A stretch of DNA of 8,012 nt from an uncultured Oribacterium sp. (GTDB lineage Bacteria > Bacillota > Clostridia > Lachnospirales > Lachnospiraceae), in contig CAAGRO010000408.1 of NCBI GenBank assembly GCA_900772695.1, positions 1 through 8,012 of the forward strand, given 5' to 3'. Positions 5,599-8,012 of the stretch are shown piece by piece (the first letter of the stretch is position 1; the number at the start of each line of letters is the position of its first letter). A program made the translations under genes and the position numbers. The notes under the pieces were generated by a model, which ran no database searches, was not told the origin of the DNA, and worked only from the letters and a program-made list of their open reading frames with translations.

Positions 5599-6465
5599 TT
5601 ATCGGTTTAAAAATGAGACGAGCTCGAGAATGTGATGAAGTTCCGGATACGGATCCCGGGTGAGCTCCTGCTTCGTGACCGCCTCGCGCACAGAAAATCC
5701 GGCGCTTAAAAAACGGTTTCGAATATAGACATCCATCATATCGCCCCTGATGCTCATGGAGATTTTTCCAGGTGTATATTCTGAAAAGGCGCGAAGCTTC
5801 TGCAGGAAGGCACCACTCGGAAGCTTCGCGTCCTGATCAGCGGTATAGATATGCATCGATGAAGGGATGCCCTCCGGGCGTGCCACTTCCTCGAGCTGCT
5901 GCTTTTTATAGAAATCTGTCTGAAATTCTGCCGGGAACACGCCCCTCTCGAGGATGCGTACATTCAGTCCGGTGGATTCCGGAAGGCGAATATGGATCCA
6001 GTTTCCTGTATTGATGTCGGCGGCGACGCCCTTTTCGTGCTGGTGCTGTGCGACGGAACAGTCGGTCGCGCGGATTTCAAGCTTTCCCTTTGTCCCATGA
6101 ATGGATTTGAAGAAGCTGACGGTCTTCGGAACAAACGGCAGAAGTCCTGCCGCCTCCAGCGCCTGCTCGGAAAGCTTCGTTTCCTTTTCTTCGATTTCAG
6201 CATTGCTGAAATCCCGCAGCGTACTCAGCTCGAGGTTCGTGTTTTCGCACCTCTTAAGATAGGCGCGCTGCTGCTTCCGAACGACGAAAATCTGATACAG
6301 AATGGCGGCCACCAGAAGGATGGACGTGAGCACAAACTGCTTTAAGACGGAAACCACGATGACAGCGATGAGCAGAACGATCAGCGCATATGCCATCGTA
6401 TGGATACGCTTATTCTCCTGCGCGAGCTCCTGTACGTACTGATCCTGCGTTTTTCTGACGGCCAT
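5599..6465 (-). CDS. Membrane-anchored protein of unknown function
   Basis: I do not recognise this 288-residue protein with certainty. A short charged N-terminus (MAVRKTQDQYVQELAQENKR) is followed by two hydrophobic segments at about 25-43 and 46-62, separated by a tight KQF turn, then a basic RKQQRAYLKR stretch and a probable coiled coil to about residue 105. The remaining 180 residues look soluble. The C-terminal half, with FPAEFQTDFYKK, MHIYTADQDAKL, ISMSIRGDMMDVYIRNRF and a closing ILELVSFL, resembles the pattern of DUF3137-type proteins; this is recollection, not a search. Both termini of the membrane hairpin are expected on the cytoplasmic side given the basic flank. ATG at 6465 has AGAGGT five bases upstream. 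It is bracketed by a terminator after its stop and a 245-base gap before its start, so it may be an independent unit inserted between transporter and enzyme genes. Confidence 0.75.
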   Translation of the reverse strand: MAVRKTQDQYVQELAQENKRIHTMAYALIVLLIAVIVVSVLKQFVLTSILLVAAILYQIFVVRKQQRAYLKRCENTNLELSTLRDFSNAEIEEKETKLSEQALEAAGLLPFVPKTVSFFKSIHGTKGKLEIRATDCSVAQHQHEKGVAADINTGNWIHIRLPESTGLNVRILERGVFPAEFQTDFYKKQQLEEVARPEGIPSSMHIYTADQDAKLPSGAFLQKLRAFSEYTPGKISMSIRGDMMDVYIRNRFLSAGFSVREAVTKQELTRDPYPELHHILELVSFLNR

Positions 6466-6565
6466 ACTTTACCTCTTTTCTGTGATGCTCACGTAAGAAG
6501 TGTCGGCTGAAAACGCGGGCTTCCCCGTGATGCTCTAATGACGAATGTATATAGAAATAATCTCA

Positions 6566-6596
6566 AATGATATAAAAATCTGTGAATGATATAAAA
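6566..6596. repeat. Twelve-base direct repeat AATGATATAAAA, 19 bases apart
   Basis: AATGATATAAAA occurs at 6566-6577 and 6585-6596 in the AT-rich gap upstream of the membrane-protein gene. Promoter-like AT content surrounds it; on the minus strand TATATA (about 6550) with TTTATA 17 bases upstream is a weak promoter candidate within it. The gap 6466-6710 shows no gene; a nine-base repeat GTGATGCTC (6482 and 6527) and the hairpin at 6652-6676 are its other features. Confidence 0.3.
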
Positions 6597-6651
6597 GGGT
6601 CATAGATCAGGATATGATCACTCATCTGATGATCTCTGATTCTTTTATTTT

Positions 6652-6676
6652 CGGTTCCGGCAGGCTGCCGGAACCG
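6652..6676. terminator. Twelve-base-pair GC-rich hairpin after the binding-protein gene
   Basis: CGGTTCCGGCAG and CTGCCGGAACCG are perfect inverted copies separated by one base, so about ten pairs form around a small loop. It lies 34 bases past the tctC stop. On the minus strand it is followed by AAAATAAAAG, not by a T run, so it is more likely an mRNA 3'-end-protecting structure or a Rho-independent terminator of unusual type than a canonical one. Confidence 0.5.
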
Positions 6677-6710
6677 AGCTAAAGGAAGTTATATGGAGTA
6701 GATGTCGATT

Positions 6711-7745
6711 TTACTTCTCAACAGAAGCTGCGATCTCCTTGAAGGTTGCGAGGTAGTTCTTATCATTCTCTACAGAATCTGCAGCAGAGAGATAGTACGG
6801 ATTGATCTCCATGTTCTTGAGGTCTTCCTGGCACTTCTCGTTCTCTGTGACGGTCTTCGTGGTGTTCTCAAACCATGCGATGACAGAAGCATCGGTACCA
6901 GCCGGGAAGTAGAAGGAGTAGTCAAGGTCAGGGTAAACGATGTCGATGCCCTGCTCCTTCAGTGTAGGAACGTCCGGCATCAGCTCAGATCTCTTCTCCG
7001 TAGGGATACCTACACAGACAAACTGACCTGCATCCAGATAATCCTTGGTATTTACGAAGGCACCTGGCATCATATCTACCTGACCCGAAAGCATCGCCGT
7101 TACCTTATCAGAGTTGGAGCCTACGTCGACGAGGTCGAGGTCGATACCGGCAACCTCCTCAAACTTAAGGAGCTCATAGTAGGTATATGCGCCAACCTCG
7201 GTACATGCCTTCAGCTGACCAGGATTTGCCTTGGCAGCCTCGATGAACTCATTGAGGTCCTTATACTTATCCGGATTCACATAGAGGCCCTGTGCATCAT
7301 TCTTTGCAAAGGTTGGTCCGAGCGTAAATGCGGTGTAGTCATAATCGGTGATACCGGCAACATTGGCCACGTTTACGAGGTTGTGACCATAGAGAACGGT
7401 CTGACCATCGTTGGCTGCGGACAGAACCTGGTTTGCAGCGACGGATCCGGATGCACCACTTGCATTTACAACGACGAAGTCAACGCCGGTTGCTTCCTTC
7501 GCATACTGTGCGAAAATACGAGCGGAAAGGTCGGTATCTCCACCTGCACCTGCCGGAAGAACCAGGGAAATCGGGCCGGATGGCTGCCAATCGCCGGAAG
7601 CAGTGCTCGTAGCTGCATCTCCGGATGCTGCCTTCGTCTCAGCTGGTGCAGCCGCGGTGGTGCTACCGGTTGAGGAAGAGCCACATGCAGCGAGACCGAG
7701 TGCCATGCTACCTGCGAGAAGTGCGGATAAGATTCTTTTTTTCAT
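6711..7745 (-). CDS. Tripartite tricarboxylate transporter substrate-binding lipoprotein (TctC/Bug family)
   Basis: This 344-residue protein is the extracytoplasmic receptor of a TctABC-type secondary transporter. MKKRILSALLAGSMALGLAAC is a lipoprotein signal with lipobox LAAC, cysteine at residue 21, followed by a Ser/Thr/Ala-rich linker to about residue 52. The mature domain starts with WQPSGPISLVLPAGAGGDTDLSAR, the PxGPI...AGGxTDxxAR signature of Bug receptors, then NASGASGSVAANQVL, whose glycine/serine loop contacts substrate carboxylates in the family, and DVPTLKEQGID near residue 270. ATG at 7745 has AAGGAG at ideal spacing and gives a clean signal peptide; an in-frame ATG at 7805 lies in a hairpin and would spoil it. 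Its permease partner TctA is encoded just upstream. With the enzymes downstream, glucarate or another C6 diacid is the likely ligand (inference); Bug proteins bind many carboxylates. The hairpin after the gene may favour extra receptor message. Confidence 0.92.
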   Translation of the reverse strand: MKKRILSALLAGSMALGLAACGSSSTGSTTAAAPAETKAASGDAATSTASGDWQPSGPISLVLPAGAGGDTDLSARIFAQYAKEATGVDFVVVNASGASGSVAANQVLSAANDGQTVLYGHNLVNVANVAGITDYDYTAFTLGPTFAKNDAQGLYVNPDKYKDLNEFIEAAKANPGQLKACTEVGAYTYYELLKFEEVAGIDLDLVDVGSNSDKVTAMLSGQVDMMPGAFVNTKDYLDAGQFVCVGIPTEKRSELMPDVPTLKEQGIDIVYPDLDYSFYFPAGTDASVIAWFENTTKTVTENEKCQEDLKNMEINPYYLSAADSVENDKNYLATFKEIAASVEK

Positions 7746-7765
7746 AGTTTTTCTCCTTTTTTCGG

Positions 7766-7783
7766 GGGCGCACCCCGGCGCCC
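7766..7783. other. GC hairpin just upstream of the tctC ribosome site
   Basis: GGGCGC and GCGCCC form a perfect six-pair stem with a six-base loop. An alternative five-pair stem, CGGGG with CCCCG on the minus strand (7763-7777), overlaps it. AAAAAAGGAG of tctC follows. On the plus strand a T run follows (ACGTTTTTATT), but no plus-strand gene is visible to terminate. A role in processing or stabilising tctC mRNA is possible. Confidence 0.35.
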
Positions 7784-7798
7784 ACGTTTTTATTACCT

Positions 7799-7815
7799 CT
7801 TCCATTTCATGGAAG
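7799..7815. other. Seven-base-pair hairpin between tctA and tctC
   Basis: CTTCCAT and ATGGAAG are perfect inverted copies around a three-base loop, 33 bases past the tctA stop. No T run follows on the minus strand (AGGTAATAAAAACG). With the GC hairpin at 7766-7783 it makes this 102-base spacer highly structured, which suggests processing between permease and receptor messages. Confidence 0.35.
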
Positions 7816-7847
7816 TTCAGTACATACTCGTTTTTTGTTGACTTATT

Positions 7848-8012
7848 TTAATCATCGACCTTCTTGCCACCGTGCTTGATCTCCTTAAACATAGACCAGA
7901 GGAGAACGCCACAGGCGATGAAGAAGAATACATCGAAGATCGGATGTGTGAAGAATGCGCCGAAGCTCTTGTAGCTCATGATGCCTCGACGGAGGTAGGT
8001 CTCTGTCATGGA
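7848..8012 (-). CDS. TctA-like large permease subunit, C-terminal 54 residues (runs off right edge)
   Basis: An open frame enters from the right edge and ends at TAA 7848-7850. It reads TETYLRRGIMSYKSFGAFFTHPIFDVFF near its start here, the pattern seen at the C-terminus of TctA permeases (E-x-x-LR-x-(S/I)(L/M)-x-S, then a parallel FF-x-(R/H)P(I) element), followed by a last hydrophobic helix (FFFIACGVLLW) and a charged cytoplasmic tail ending KKVDD. TctA has about 12 membrane segments and forms the channel that takes substrate from the TctC-type receptor, with the small TctB subunit, which would lie outside the window. The family call is from a short fragment but is strongly supported by the adjacent receptor gene in the same direction. 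Placing the receptor after the permease is less usual than receptor first. Confidence 0.75.
   Translation of the reverse strand, partial: SMTETYLRRGIMSYKSFGAFFTHPIFDVFFFIACGVLLWSMFKEIKHGGKKVDD

Noticed and set aside
6508..6521. cre-like (CcpA) site TGAAAACGCGGGCT
   Set aside because: It keeps TGNAANCG but misses the required W positions on both sides and is GC-rich on the right half; one such match in 8 kb is expected by chance.
6702..7673. Long plus-strand open frame opposite the binding-protein gene
   Set aside because: Same reason: a cysteine- and leucine-rich mirror frame without recognisable domains.
7746..7790. Short GTG-started leader peptide frame (from about 7785) overlapping the tctC start
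   Set aside because: A ribosome-site-like GGAAGAGG precedes it but the distance is long, the frame is about 25 codons of low-complexity sequence, and nothing else supports translation.
7746..7805. N-terminal extension of the binding protein from ATG 7805
   Set aside because: It would bury the lipoprotein signal behind 20 charged and proline-rich residues; ATG 7745 has an ideal ribosome site.

Overview
All supported genes in this window lie on the minus strand, so transcription runs from the right edge to the left. The content is a sugar-acid (glucarate/galactarate-type) uptake and breakdown locus of a Gram-positive anaerobe. Roughly balanced GC content, strong AGGAGG-type ribosome sites, a short Gram-positive-style lipoprotein signal and the general look of the proteins suggest Clostridia, perhaps a Lachnospiraceae-like bacterium. 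That placement is an inference; there is no rRNA or other marker gene here.

In transcription order: the last 54 residues of a TctA-like permease subunit (7848-8012); its partner extracytoplasmic binding lipoprotein of the TctC/Bug family (6711-7745); an unrecognised two-helix membrane protein with a soluble C-terminal part (5599-6465), followed by an intrinsic terminator; glucarate dehydratase GudD (4126-5475); tartronate semialdehyde reductase GarR (2936-3823); a DapA-superfamily aldolase/lyase (1800-2699); a YeaE-like aldo/keto reductase (946-1800) whose start overlaps the aldolase stop; and the N-terminal 233 residues of a PrpR_N-type transcriptional regulator that runs off the left edge (1-701).

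Proposed pathway: the tripartite tricarboxylate transporter imports a sugar diacid; GudD dehydrates glucarate to 5-keto-4-deoxyglucarate; the DapA-like enzyme cleaves it to pyruvate and tartronate semialdehyde, in place of the usual HpcH-family GarL aldolase, which is absent from this window; GarR reduces tartronate semialdehyde to glycerate. The aldo/keto reductase may act on a related aldehyde. The GudD and GarR roles rest on near-complete family motifs; the aldolase role is inference from context.

The intergenic regions are unusually structured. TTTCA (minus strand TGAAA) boxes with 5/10-bp phasing occur both at the prpR start (713-742) and upstream of garR (3985-4064), suggesting one regulator acting at both. 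A 162-base imperfect hairpin (772-933) separates the reductase from prpR. Three TGATTCT boxes at exact 16-bp spacing precede the aldolase gene, and the garR-aldolase gap can form two mutually exclusive stems. The other gaps over 200 bases hold only short hairpins and AT-rich repeats.
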